This document shows, one piece after another, positions 8,884 through 17,777 of a DNA stretch of 64,000 nt. How positions within the stretch are numbered: position 1 is the first letter of the stretch; every line of letters starts with the position of its first letter. The stretch comes from CAZOKZ01 sp964580585 (lineage in GTDB: Bacteria; Sumerlaeota; Sumerlaeia; SLMS01; JAHLLQ01). A model generated the notes under the pieces. The model did not search any database. It had not been told where the DNA came from and saw only the letters and a list, made by a program, of their open reading frames with translations. Location: the NCBI GenBank assembly GCA_964580585.1, contig CAZOKZ010000013.1, forward strand, positions 8,151-72,150, read 5' to 3'. A program made the position numbers and the translations under genes.

Positions 8884-10359
8884 TCACTTCATTTCGGAGA
8901 TTCTACGGTGTAGCGCTTTTCTGAACAGTTCCTGTTCGGCGGCGTCTGGGGGAGTTATTCCGTAGCGATCGGCCATGGCCACGATATCGGTGGCGACATC
9001 CGACGAACGTTTTTCGCCGCGGCGGAAAGCCGAGATTACTTCCTCGGCGCTTTGTTTTAATTCGGGGGAAGACATCATTTGATAGTAAATGTGAATGCCC
9101 GTATCGACTTGCGTTGCGTGGATGTACTCGATTTTATCGCTTAACTCGGGTTCGTAATGAACAACTTCCATGCTTTTATCAAACGGCTCGTCCTGAGCGA
9201 CAAAGGTGTTTCCGTTTCGGTCGGTCATACAAAGAAGAACGCTCTTTCCGTCGGGCACAGGCTTAATAACGATTTCTTCCATGTCGAACAAGACATCGTT
9301 GATAGAGCTGAAATCCAAAGCGACTGCCGATCCAAATTCCAGAGTGAATTGATTGCGTGTTTGAGGTGTGATTTTGAACTCATGGAAGTTCGCTGGAGGA
9401 ATATCCGCTAGGAATTGTTCTCGCGAGATTTTGTTTTCAACTCGCTGGCCCACGTTCGGCATGGATGCCGTAGCGTTGGCTTTCGAATGATTGTACATCA
9501 CGCCTCCGCCCACGGCGGCGGCCACGATAACCGTGGCAGCGACGATTTTTGTTGTTCCCATAATGCTGGCTCCCGCGGTCAGTGTGCCGCTGATGGATTG
9601 CAGCAAACCTGCCAGGGAAAACGACCCCGCCGCCACATCCGCCCCTGTTTTCACGGTCGCCGTTTTGGCCGCCGCCGTCACCAGGGCTGCTTTGGCCTCG
9701 GGCGTCAGGAGCATGACCCCTGCCACGACCGCTGCCGACTGGCGAGCCAAACGCGGGGTTGAACGCTGGGGTCGGAGCGACACCCTGACGGCGTCTTCCA
9801 CGTCTTCGCGCATGGCTTCAATGGCCTTGTCGATCTGACGTCCCACGTTGGACGGATGCAGCCCAACACGATTGGCGATCTCCTTCTTGCTCATCCCTTC
9901 CTGAAAGTGCATCAGCACCAGTTCGCGCTGCAGGGGGGTGAGCTTCCAAAGAGCCTCGCGCATCAAGCCTTTCTCTTGTTCGTCCATGATCGCGTCTCGC
10001 ACGTCCGGTTGAGATGGGTCGGGCACGGTGTCGGTATGATCGCCGAATGGCACCATCTGGATCAGGCTCGAACGCGTGATTCCGCGCCGTTGCCAATCGG
10101 TTGCCAGATTCCGTGTCATCCGCGAGACCCAGGCCATGTACCGTCCGCCGTCCTTGAGCGCTTTCAGGTTCAAGTACGTGCGCAGGAAGACTTCCTGCGT
10201 CAGGTCCTCGGCGGCTTCGACCTCTCGCAGGCGCGAGAGTGCAATCGCATAAACCATCGAATAATGGCGCGCGATCAGTTCGTCGAAAGCCGTCGCGTTG
10301 CCCGATTGGGCTTCGCGAACCAGGACGGCGTCGGTTTTGGCATGAGTCGGAGCAAGCAT
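8884..10359 (-). CDS. ECF sigma factor fused to a membrane segment and C-terminal sensor-like domain
   Basis: The protein has 491 residues against about 180-200 for ordinary ECF sigma factors. Sigma region 2 (about 10-85) includes the FDELIARHY and AEDLTQEVFLRTY motifs. Region 4 (about 130-185) has a helix-turn-helix, GMSKKEIANRVGLHPSNVGR. After it come an Ala-rich hydrophobic stretch near 215-230 and a stronger transmembrane-like helix near 268-290 (KIVAATVIVAAAVGGG). About 200 further residues of unknown fold would be placed across the membrane. A fused, membrane-tethered C-terminal part replaces a separate anti-sigma factor in some ECF groups; that role is inferred here. Confidence 0.85.
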   Translation of the reverse strand: MLAPTHAKTDAVLVREAQSGNATAFDELIARHYSMVYAIALSRLREVEAAEDLTQEVFLRTYLNLKALKDGGRYMAWVSRMTRNLATDWQRRGITRSSLIQMVPFGDHTDTVPDPSQPDVRDAIMDEQEKGLMREALWKLTPLQRELVLMHFQEGMSKKEIANRVGLHPSNVGRQIDKAIEAMREDVEDAVRVSLRPQRSTPRLARQSAAVVAGVMLLTPEAKAALVTAAAKTATVKTGADVAAGSFSLAGLLQSISGTLTAGASIMGTTKIVAATVIVAAAVGGGVMYNHSKANATASMPNVGQRVENKISREQFLADIPPANFHEFKITPQTRNQFTLEFGSAVALDFSSINDVLFDMEEIVIKPVPDGKSVLLCMTDRNGNTFVAQDEPFDKSMEVVHYEPELSDKIEYIHATQVDTGIHIYYQMMSSPELKQSAEEVISAFRRGEKRSSDVATDIVAMADRYGITPPDAAEQELFRKALHRRISEMK

Positions 10360-10625
10360 CCGCGTGTTCCCTTTTCAGTTTGCCGTGGCGCTCATTGCGC
10401 CATTCATTAACACAAGACGCGGGGAGGTGGGGTTAATTGCGCGCGCAGTGTAATTTTTTTCACCTCGATATTTTATTGTGTATCAAACAGGGTGCTCAAT
10501 CGAGCCAAATTGCCTGGAATTCTGTTGGACGCCGCCGGTTGTATAGCAGTAAATAATGTGGAGTAAGTTATCGCTCCCAATACGCGTATTGGATTTTCCG
10601 GAACGGAAATCAAGGAATAACGACG

Positions 10626-11786
10626 ATGGAAAACGACCGTTTGACGCGATTTAGTAGCCTTAAAATAAAAGGTTTCCGGCGGCTAAACGATTTGGAACTC
10701 GATCTGCGTCCATTTACCGTATTGATTGGGGCGAATGGTGTTGGGAAAACCAGTCTTTTGGATGCATGGACTCTTCTGGCTCGGTCTGCAAAAGGAGAGT
10801 TATCTCAAACGATTTCGGAAATGCATGGTTTGACAGCGATGCGTTCGGGTGGTGTGGCGGAACGTATATCATTTCAAATCTCTATGCTAATTGAGAAAAA
10901 AAAACCAATCCTTTACGATCTAAATTTGGCGCCAGAAGGAACAGGTTATGTGATTGAAAGAGAAGATTTGCATGAATATCAGGATTCTACTCCCTTTAGC
11001 CTTCTCACGTCATACCTTCATTATGTTTATTACTCAGACCCCAAAACACAACAATTGACTGAAGCTGATTGGGAGACCAAAGCTGGCCAGACAGCTCTTT
11101 CCCAAGTGCCCCCCATGTATAAAGAGCCAGAGCGATTTCGAAAAGCTCTGGCATCTTCCACATTTTATCATACACTGGATGTTGGTCCGCGTTCTCCCGT
11201 TCGTCTTCCCCAGCAAATGCATCCAGCCGAATTACCAGGCGCGAATGGAGAGGATCTCGTTTCTTGTTTATTCTATCTGCGCGAGACCGATAGCGAACGA
11301 TTTGAGGCGGTGGAGGATGCCTTGCGAGCGGGATTTCCCGGATTCGAACGCTTAGAATTTCCTCCCGTTGCGGCGGGTACACTCGCGCTCGCTTGGCGCG
11401 ACCGAAATTTTTCGCGCCCCATGTACATGCATCAGCTCTCTGAGGGAACATTGAGATTCTTGTGGTTGGTAACGTTGCTTCAGTCACCTGGATTGACCGA
11501 GGTAACGCTGATCGACGAACCTGAGGTGAGCTTACACCCCGAGCTTCTCAACCTCTTAGTTCATTTATTTCGCGAAGCGAGCCAGCGAACCCAGATCATT
11601 GTCGCTACCCACGCCGACCGGTTTGTTCGATTTCTCAAGCCTGAAGAAGTCGTGATTATGGATATTAATGAAGAAGGCTATTCGACCGCTACATGGGGAG
11701 ACGATCTTGATTTGGATCGATGGCTTTCCGATTATACGCTCGATGAGTTATGGGGAATGGGCGAAATGGGGGGGCGATCACGGTGA
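10626..11786 (+). CDS. AAA family ATPase (ABC/SMC-like, OLD-related), partner of DUF4276 protein
   Basis: This 386-residue protein has the N-terminal pattern SLKIKGFRRLNDLELDL and Walker A GANGVGKT (35-42). A middle insertion leads to an ABC-type signature (QLSEGTLRFL), Walker B LIDEPEVSLHP and the switch His in ATHADRF. These mark the AAA_15/AAA_21 ATPase group, related to RecF, SMC and OLD. Its stop overlaps the start of the DUF4276 gene by 4 bp (GTGA), showing translational coupling. Such ATPases paired with TOPRIM-like or DUF4276 effectors are predicted anti-phage modules. The gene sits alone between housekeeping neighbours and uses a more AT-rich codon choice than they do. Confidence 0.88.
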   Translation: MENDRLTRFSSLKIKGFRRLNDLELDLRPFTVLIGANGVGKTSLLDAWTLLARSAKGELSQTISEMHGLTAMRSGGVAERISFQISMLIEKKKPILYDLNLAPEGTGYVIEREDLHEYQDSTPFSLLTSYLHYVYYSDPKTQQLTEADWETKAGQTALSQVPPMYKEPERFRKALASSTFYHTLDVGPRSPVRLPQQMHPAELPGANGEDLVSCLFYLRETDSERFEAVEDALRAGFPGFERLEFPPVAAGTLALAWRDRNFSRPMYMHQLSEGTLRFLWLVTLLQSPGLTEVTLIDEPEVSLHPELLNLLVHLFREASQRTQIIVATHADRFVRFLKPEEVVIMDINEEGYSTATWGDDLDLDRWLSDYTLDELWGMGEMGGRSR

Positions 11787-12388
11787 AGATTATCATCATG
11801 GTCGAGGGAGAAACCGAAAAAGTGTTTCTTCCATTTTTACGGGGATTCCTACAAAATCGACTGAACAACATGCCCAAACTAAAGCCGAGTGTTTTTGATG
11901 GTGCCGTGCCGACGGGAGCAAAGTTAAAAAGGGCAGTTGAGAATTATTTTTCTGGCAAAGAGCCAGCGGATCACGTCATCTGGCTAACCGATGTTTACCC
12001 TGGGAAAGGCATTTGGACCACAGCCGAAGAAGCGAAGCAAAAAGCCCGCGAATGGGTTGGTCCAGAAGACAGATTTCATCCTCATGTTGCGCTTCATGAT
12101 TTTGAAGCATGGCTTTTACCATATTGGGATCGAATCAAAAAGCTGGCAAAAACAGAACGGACTGCGCCTTCCGGCAAACCGGAATCCGTAAACCACATGA
12201 AACCACCCGCTTATCACATCAAGGAAGCCTATCACGTAGGCAAATGTCGTAAGGATTACAAGAAGCCCATCGATGCTCCAAAGATTCTAAAAGACCAGGA
12301 CTTAATGATTTCCATCAACGCCTGTCCCGAGTTGAAAGCATTGGTAAATACCATCCTTGAAATTTCAGGTGGGGATAAAATTCTATAA
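11783..12388 (+). CDS. DUF4276 family protein (TOPRIM-like), probable effector
   Basis: The GTG at 11783 is preferred as start because it forms a GTGA overlap with the ATPase stop codon, follows a G-rich ribosome site, and puts the conserved block at the very N-terminus (KIIIMVEGETEKVFL). An upstream ATG at 11750 would add 11 unlikely residues. The 201-residue product shows the DUF4276 landmarks: VEGETE, the acidic motif WLTDVYPG and the HDFEAWLLPY block. The family has a TOPRIM-like acidic constellation and usually sits next to an AAA ATPase, as here. By analogy with OLD, Gabija and PARIS systems it may be a nuclease-type effector; this is not shown by sequence alone. Confidence 0.85.
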   Translation: MKIIIMVEGETEKVFLPFLRGFLQNRLNNMPKLKPSVFDGAVPTGAKLKRAVENYFSGKEPADHVIWLTDVYPGKGIWTTAEEAKQKAREWVGPEDRFHPHVALHDFEAWLLPYWDRIKKLAKTERTAPSGKPESVNHMKPPAYHIKEAYHVGKCRKDYKKPIDAPKILKDQDLMISINACPELKALVNTILEISGGDKIL

Positions 12389-12639
12389 AACTATTCAGTT
12401 TAGAGAGTGAACGGTCTCAATCCTGCGAAATTCCCTTGGACCTCGCCCGTCGGGGTCGGTAAAAAGAATCTCAGAAACCTAAAACGCTTGCCCATCGTCT
12501 GAAGCTCCGTTCCAAATTTGGCTGGAATCCTGGCCCTTGGTGGGAAAGCATGACGAATACCCTTGATTTGTAACCCGCAGACCCACCGATACAGTTGAAC
12601 ACCAGGGGATCTTTTCTCCGCAGAGAGGAAATATCGTTC

Positions 12640-14853
12640 ATGAACGCGATCACCACGAACGAATTAGACGCCCTCGCCGGTGTCGAACACGGCGACCCAC
12701 ACCGCATTCTCGGGATTCACCCGGTTGGCGAATCCGCCAAGGCCAAGGAGTTGGCCTTCCGCGCATTTCACCCCGATGCCAGCAATGTCGAACTGCTGAT
12801 CGAAGGGGTGTCGAAATCCTACATCATGAGTCGAATCCACGATGGCGGAATTTTCGAAGCCGTGGTGCCGGTCAAGGACCTGCCCAAGCACTATAAGTAC
12901 CAGTACAAATTTCATTTTCACGATGGCAATGTGTGGATTCGCCGCGATCCGTATCGGTACCTGCCGACACTGGGCGAAATGGACCTCTATTACGTGGGCG
13001 AAGGCCGCCACTGGCGCCTTTATGAAAAACTCGGCGCCCAGGTTCAAACCATCGACGGCATCAAGGGTGTCAGCTTCGCCGTGTGGGCGCCAAACGCTCG
13101 TCGCGTCAGCGTGATCGGCGATTTTAACCGCTGGGACGGACGCCTTTGCCCGATGCGCCGTATGGGAGCAGCGGGAATCTGGGAAATATTCGTCCCCGGT
13201 CTGGACGAAGGCGAACTCTACAAATTTGAAATCAAGACCGCCCAGGGCCATATCATCACCAAACTCGATCCGTTTGCCTTCTACACGGAAAAACGCCCCA
13301 AAACAGCAGGTGTCGTCTGGAATCGTGGCAAGTACGAATGGGGCGATACCGAGTGGATTGCCAGCCGCAAGAAACGCAATTGGCTGCACGAGCCCGTGGC
13401 GGTTTACGAAGTCCATCTGGGGTCGTGGATGCGCAGTCCGGAAAACCCGGACGAGTTCCTCAGCTACCGCGAGATGGCGCCGATGCTGGTGGCGCACTGC
13501 AAAAAATATAACTTCAACTATGTCGAGTTCATGCCGCTGGCCGAGCACCCTTTTGACGGTTCATGGGGGTATCAGGTCACCGGATATTTTGCTCCGACCA
13601 GTCGATTTGGCAACCCGGACGAATTCAAATTCATGGTCGATGCCCTGCACGAAGCGGGTATCGGCGTGATCGTCGATTGGGTGCCCGCTCACTTTCCGAA
13701 AGACGAACACGGCCTTCGCCAGTTCGACGGCACGGCGCTCTACGAACATGCCGATCCGCGCCAGGGCGAGCACAAGGACTGGGGAACGTTGATCTTTAAC
13801 TTTGGCCGCCACGAGGTGTCCAACTTCCTGATTACCAACGCGTTGTATTGGCTGGACGAATATCACATCGACGGTCTGCGCGTGGACGCCGTGGCCTCGA
13901 TGCTGTATCTGGATTACAGCCGCGAAGAAGGCGAATGGATTCCGAACGAATACGGTGGCCGCGAAAATATCGAGGCGATCGAGTTCCTGCGCCGTTTGAA
14001 TGAAGAAGTTCACGGCCAGTTCCCTGGCGCGTTTACGGTGGCGGAGGAATCGACCTCCTTCGCGGGCGTCAGCCGCCCAACCTATGCCGGTGGCCTTGGT
14101 TTCACGTTCAAGTGGAACATGGGTTGGATGAACGACACGCTTTCGTACTTCACGAAAGACCCGATTTACCGCAGCTACCACCACAACGACCTGACGTTCT
14201 CGATGATCTACGCGTACAGCGAGAACTTTGTCCTGCCGATTTCCCACGACGAAGTGGTGCACGGTAAAGGCTCGCTTCTGGGCAAAATGCCCGGCGACGA
14301 CTGGCAGAAATTCGCCAATTATCGCCTGTTTATGAGCTATATGTGGACGCACCCGGGCAAGAAGCTGATCTTCCAGGGCTGCGAATTTGCCCAGGGCCGC
14401 GAATGGAAACACAACCAGAGCCTGGATTGGCACGAATGCGGTCATGAAAGCCGCTTCAAGATCGAAAAACTCATTCAGGATCTCGGCGCGCTCTATCAGA
14501 ACGAAGAGTGCTTGTGGAAATACGACCATGAGCCGCGCGGCTTTACCTGGATCGATTGCAGCGACTGGCAATCGTCAGTGCTCTCGTACATTCGTTGGGG
14601 AGACAACGGCGACCATGTGATCGTGATTTGCAACTTTACGCCCACCACGCGGTATAACTACCGCATTGGCGTGCCGTGGCCGTGTTTCTACAAAGAAATC
14701 CTGAACACGGATTCAGCCATGTATGGCGGCAGCAACAATGGGAACGGTGGCGGCGTTTGGGCCGATCATTGGGCCATGCACAGCCATTATCATTCGGTAA
14801 ACCTGACGCTTCCGCCCCTTTCGGTGTTGGTGCTCAAACCGACGAAAGACTGA
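12640..14853 (+). CDS. glgB: 1,4-alpha-glucan branching enzyme GlgB
   Basis: The start is the ATG at 12640, behind a GAGAGGAA ribosome site; an in-frame ATG at 12595 is less likely. The 737-residue protein has the normal GlgB layout: N1 and CBM48 domains, then a GH13 barrel and a C-terminal beta domain. Catalytic residues are the nucleophile D416 in DGLRVDAVASM, acid/base E469 in VAEEST, and D537 in ISHDEVVHGKGSL. It cleaves alpha-1,4 linkages and re-forms alpha-1,6 branches in glycogen in the cytosol. It is not in a cluster with glgA, glgC or glgP here. Confidence 0.97.
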   Translation: MNAITTNELDALAGVEHGDPHRILGIHPVGESAKAKELAFRAFHPDASNVELLIEGVSKSYIMSRIHDGGIFEAVVPVKDLPKHYKYQYKFHFHDGNVWIRRDPYRYLPTLGEMDLYYVGEGRHWRLYEKLGAQVQTIDGIKGVSFAVWAPNARRVSVIGDFNRWDGRLCPMRRMGAAGIWEIFVPGLDEGELYKFEIKTAQGHIITKLDPFAFYTEKRPKTAGVVWNRGKYEWGDTEWIASRKKRNWLHEPVAVYEVHLGSWMRSPENPDEFLSYREMAPMLVAHCKKYNFNYVEFMPLAEHPFDGSWGYQVTGYFAPTSRFGNPDEFKFMVDALHEAGIGVIVDWVPAHFPKDEHGLRQFDGTALYEHADPRQGEHKDWGTLIFNFGRHEVSNFLITNALYWLDEYHIDGLRVDAVASMLYLDYSREEGEWIPNEYGGRENIEAIEFLRRLNEEVHGQFPGAFTVAEESTSFAGVSRPTYAGGLGFTFKWNMGWMNDTLSYFTKDPIYRSYHHNDLTFSMIYAYSENFVLPISHDEVVHGKGSLLGKMPGDDWQKFANYRLFMSYMWTHPGKKLIFQGCEFAQGREWKHNQSLDWHECGHESRFKIEKLIQDLGALYQNEECLWKYDHEPRGFTWIDCSDWQSSVLSYIRWGDNGDHVIVICNFTPTTRYNYRIGVPWPCFYKEILNTDSAMYGGSNNGNGGGVWADHWAMHSHYHSVNLTLPPLSVLVLKPTKD

Positions 14854-14978
14854 ATCGGGAAAGGATGAGGGATGGGGGATCGGGATGATTTGAATCTCTG
14901 GCCGCCCTACTCCCCCCGAACCCCGAACCTCCGCTATTTTCATCCTTCATCCCTCCTGCCTCATCCCTTGAAAATAAA

Positions 14979-15010
14979 CTCGCCCCGAAGGTGGAAGCCT
15001 TCGGGGCGAG
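14979..15010. terminator. Bidirectional intrinsic terminator between glgB and rny
   Basis: A perfect 13-bp stem (CTCGCCCCGAAGG / CCTTCGGGGCGAG) with a 6-nt loop lies between two convergent genes. T-rich sequence follows on the plus side and an A-rich run on the other, so it can serve both. Confidence 0.8.
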
Positions 15011-15041
15011 TGTTGTTTTCCAGTTTAGTGCTTCGAGGATT

Positions 15042-16610
15042 TTATCGAGCGTACTCGGTGTTGCGTGTCTCGCGGACGACGACGACTTTGATTTGGCCCG
15101 GGTACTGGAGCTCTTCCTCGATTCGTTTGGTCACGTTGCGCGCGAGCAGGCTGCACTCGTTGTCGTTGAGTTTGTCGGGTTCCACGATGATGCGGATTTC
15201 CCGTCCGGCCTGAATCGCGTAGGACTTTTCTACTCCCTCGAAGGATTGAGCAATCGCTTCGAGGTTTTCCAGACGCTTGATGTAGCTTTCGAGCGTTTCG
15301 CGTCGCGCGCCTGGTCTTGCTGCCGATACCGAATCCGCGGTGATAACGATAATGGCAGTCAGGGTTCGGGGCTTGACCTCGTAGTGGTGGGCTTCAATGG
15401 CATGAACCACTTCGGGGCGTTCACGGTACTTCTTGGCGAGTTCAGCACCAATGGCTGCGTGGGGACCTTCGATCTCGTGCGTGACGGCTTTTCCAATGTC
15501 GTGCAGCAGGGTCGCACGTTTTGCCAACTTGGCGTCGAGGCCAAGTTCGGCCGCCAGCATTTCGGCGATGTGCGCGCATTCCACGCTGTGCTTCAGGATA
15601 TTTTGCCCATAACTGGTGCGGAATTTCAACCGGCCGAGCAGTTTGATCAGCTCGGGGTGCAGGTCGTGAATTCCCAGTTCGATACAGGCATTTTCTCCTG
15701 CTTCCCGCGCTTGTTCGAGAACTTGTCGTTCGGTTTTCTCGACAATTTCTTCGATTCGCGTCGGGTGGATACGTCCGTCCGAGATCAGTTTCTCCAGCAC
15801 AAGGCGGGCGATTTCTCGCCGCATGGGATCGAAACAGGAAAGAACGACGGCTTCCGGGGTATCGTCAACGATCAGGTTAACGCCCGTGGCCTGTTCCAGT
15901 GCGCGGATGTTGCGCCCTTCGCGCCCAATGATTCTTCCCTTCATTTCTTCGTTGGGAAGATTCACAACCGAGACGGTGGTTTCCGTCACGGAATCGGTAG
16001 CGCAACGCTGGACAGCAAGCGTGAGGATCTGGCGGGCCTTTTTATCGGCGATATCTTGCGTTTCGGCTTCCAGCCTCCGCACGAGAGCGGCGGCTTCCTG
16101 GTGGACTTCGGCTTCCAGGTTTTCCAGAAGAAGTTTTTTACCCTCCTCCTGGGTCATTCCCGAAACTTCCTCGGTTTTTCGGATCAACTCCTGACGAAGC
16201 TCGACCACCTTTTTGTTTTCGGCTTCGGTCCGTTTGATCCTTTCGTCGAGGTTTCGTTCCTTATCGCCAACGGATTGCTCGCGTCGGCCCAGCGTGTCCT
16301 CACGTTTATCCAGTTGTTCTTCGCGCTTGCGCAGACGGCTTTCGTCCCGGTCGATGTCCGATTTCCGACGGCTAAGGTCGGTTTCCAGTTTTTTCGTCCG
16401 TTCGGTAACCTTCTGCTGTGCTTCGATCTCTGCCTTATTCAGAAGAAGCTCGGCCTCTTTTTTGGCGGTTTCCACCACCCGGTCGGCTTCTTCCTGTGCC
16501 TTTTGGTAGCTACCTTCGCTACTTTTCCGTAAATGAAGCCCCCAACCCCATGCGCCCAAGCCGACCCCAACAATCAGGGCGGCTATGGCTGCCAGTAGGA
16601 TTGGGTCCAT
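15042..16610 (-). CDS. rny: Ribonuclease Y
   Basis: This 522-residue protein has the RNase Y order. An N-terminal membrane helix (about 3-25) is followed by a long Glu/Lys/Arg-rich coiled coil (to about 200) and a KH domain with GRIIGREGRNIRALE. Then comes an HD domain with the metal-binding pair in LLHDIGKAVTHE. The C-terminus ends with the typical PGQIKVVVVRET block. RNase Y is a membrane-tethered endonuclease that begins mRNA decay. Enzymes of this type replace RNase E in many non-proteobacterial phyla. It appears monocistronic. Confidence 0.97.
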   Translation of the reverse strand: MDPILLAAIAALIVGVGLGAWGWGLHLRKSSEGSYQKAQEEADRVVETAKKEAELLLNKAEIEAQQKVTERTKKLETDLSRRKSDIDRDESRLRKREEQLDKREDTLGRREQSVGDKERNLDERIKRTEAENKKVVELRQELIRKTEEVSGMTQEEGKKLLLENLEAEVHQEAAALVRRLEAETQDIADKKARQILTLAVQRCATDSVTETTVSVVNLPNEEMKGRIIGREGRNIRALEQATGVNLIVDDTPEAVVLSCFDPMRREIARLVLEKLISDGRIHPTRIEEIVEKTERQVLEQAREAGENACIELGIHDLHPELIKLLGRLKFRTSYGQNILKHSVECAHIAEMLAAELGLDAKLAKRATLLHDIGKAVTHEIEGPHAAIGAELAKKYRERPEVVHAIEAHHYEVKPRTLTAIIVITADSVSAARPGARRETLESYIKRLENLEAIAQSFEGVEKSYAIQAGREIRIIVEPDKLNDNECSLLARNVTKRIEEELQYPGQIKVVVVRETRNTEYAR

Positions 16611-16787
16611 TAACGGTTTGTACCTCCTTGGTCTGAATTGAGATGAGTTGTTTCGCTATCTTTCGGAGCCCATAGGGGAACCGATTCATTGACCAAAATC
16701 AACGATTGCTACAATTCGGATGGGGGGGCGAAGGTTGTCAATCCAGATTACGGTTGTCGTCGGGATCAAGCGAGCACTTTTGCCGAT

Positions 16788-17201
16788 TTATTGAGGACGG
16801 AAGTCGTAAACAGCAACACGGCGTGTCAAGGGCTTCAGCTTTTCAACGACGGCGCGCTCGTGCAGCGGATTTTCCAGGTAAGCTCGGTAGGCTCCCTCGT
16901 CGGTAAATCGCATCACCACCGCAAGATCGAAGGATGAATCCACTCCCGGTCGATCCGATTGATCGCTAATCAGTACCGGGCCGACATCGATGGATACCAC
17001 GCCGGGCAACCGTTGAAAGGATTGAGAAGTCTCGATAAGGGCGGCAATTGCGCTCGGATCGCCTGGATTTTTCAGCCAGCAAACCACAACGTGCTCGACC
17101 GTTGCCCGTTCACGGGGCGAATTTGCGAGATTTTCAGGGCAACGAGCGCATCCGGCGAGGACCGACAGGCAGAGCAGGAGAGAAAACAGGTATCTGGTCA
17201 T
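16788..17201 (-). CDS. Dabb (stress-responsive A/B barrel) domain lipoprotein
   Basis: The start is taken at 17201 (MTRYLFSLLLCLSVLAGC), which gives a clean lipoprotein signal with the lipobox LAGC and Cys18. An in-frame ATG at 17246 would add an unneeded hydrophobic leader. The mature part is a single Dabb domain: EHVVVCWLKN strand, LPGVVSIDVGP, DLAVVMRFTDEGAYRAYLENPLHE. Dabb proteins form dimeric ferredoxin-like barrels of varied function; a lipidated periplasmic version is unusual but has been seen. No enzymatic residues can be assigned. Confidence 0.8.
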   Translation of the reverse strand: MTRYLFSLLLCLSVLAGCARCPENLANSPRERATVEHVVVCWLKNPGDPSAIAALIETSQSFQRLPGVVSIDVGPVLISDQSDRPGVDSSFDLAVVMRFTDEGAYRAYLENPLHERAVVEKLKPLTRRVAVYDFRPQ

Positions 17202-17777
17202 GGGGCGAAAACCTCGTAACATAATAAGAATAAGCCATCTGCGCATTCAATCGTGGTTGGGTCAAGGCTACAGAAGGAGCAGTGTAAAAAGCCCGATGAA
17301 ATATGGCGCAACCCGTTGTTTTTTCACTCTGGCCAGACATGATCGGGCGGTTTTGGCGGATAAAAAGGATGGTTGTTGACCGAGTTTGGCGCGCGTTGCG
17401 TAAAATCGTGCCAAGAAAACGATTGATATTGTTAGATTTTAGCGGTCTTGCGTTATGAATTCTATGAGGAATTGAAATCGTTATTGACAGGGGTCGTTCG
17501 CCCTTGGTTTAACACGCGGAGCATAAAAAGGGAGAAGTCGTTTTTTAAAGCCGTTCGTAAGTCTTTGAGTTGACGAGCGCGGAAAAATGTCTCCTTACTC
17601 TCTTGGAGTGCAGCAGATCTTTATTAAGAACGGATGGGTATCCATGATCCCACACATTGACATGACCGAGGAGGGCTTGCGTTGGTTTGAAAACTATTTT
17701 GGTGAAGTGCACCCCCTGCTCTTCAAAACCCCCTTTGGGGAAATTACACCGAATGTAGTGAAAGGAGAACCAACCGC
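17202..17777. other. Long intergenic leader upstream of the surface-protein gene
   Basis: These 576 bp separate two divergent genes. They hold promoter-like hexamers (TTGACC near 17378, TTGACA at 17484) and the AAAGGAG ribosome site just before 17778. A 68-codon frame at 17587-17793 overlaps the start of the next gene out of frame and has no family resemblance, so I read the segment as a long 5' untranslated leader, possibly stabilising or regulating the mRNA. Confidence 0.45.
17484..17512 (+). promoter_or_regulatory. Candidate sigma-70 type promoter for the surface-protein gene
   Basis: A consensus -35 TTGACA at 17484-17489 is followed 17 bp later by GTTTAA, a weak -10. Transcription from here would give a leader of roughly 260 nt before the ATG at 17778. 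The -10 match is poor, so the call is tentative. Confidence 0.3.

Noticed and set aside
14991..16532. Long plus-strand frame across rny
   Set aside because: It is antisense to rny, whose domain order and length are conserved; the long frame results from codon composition.
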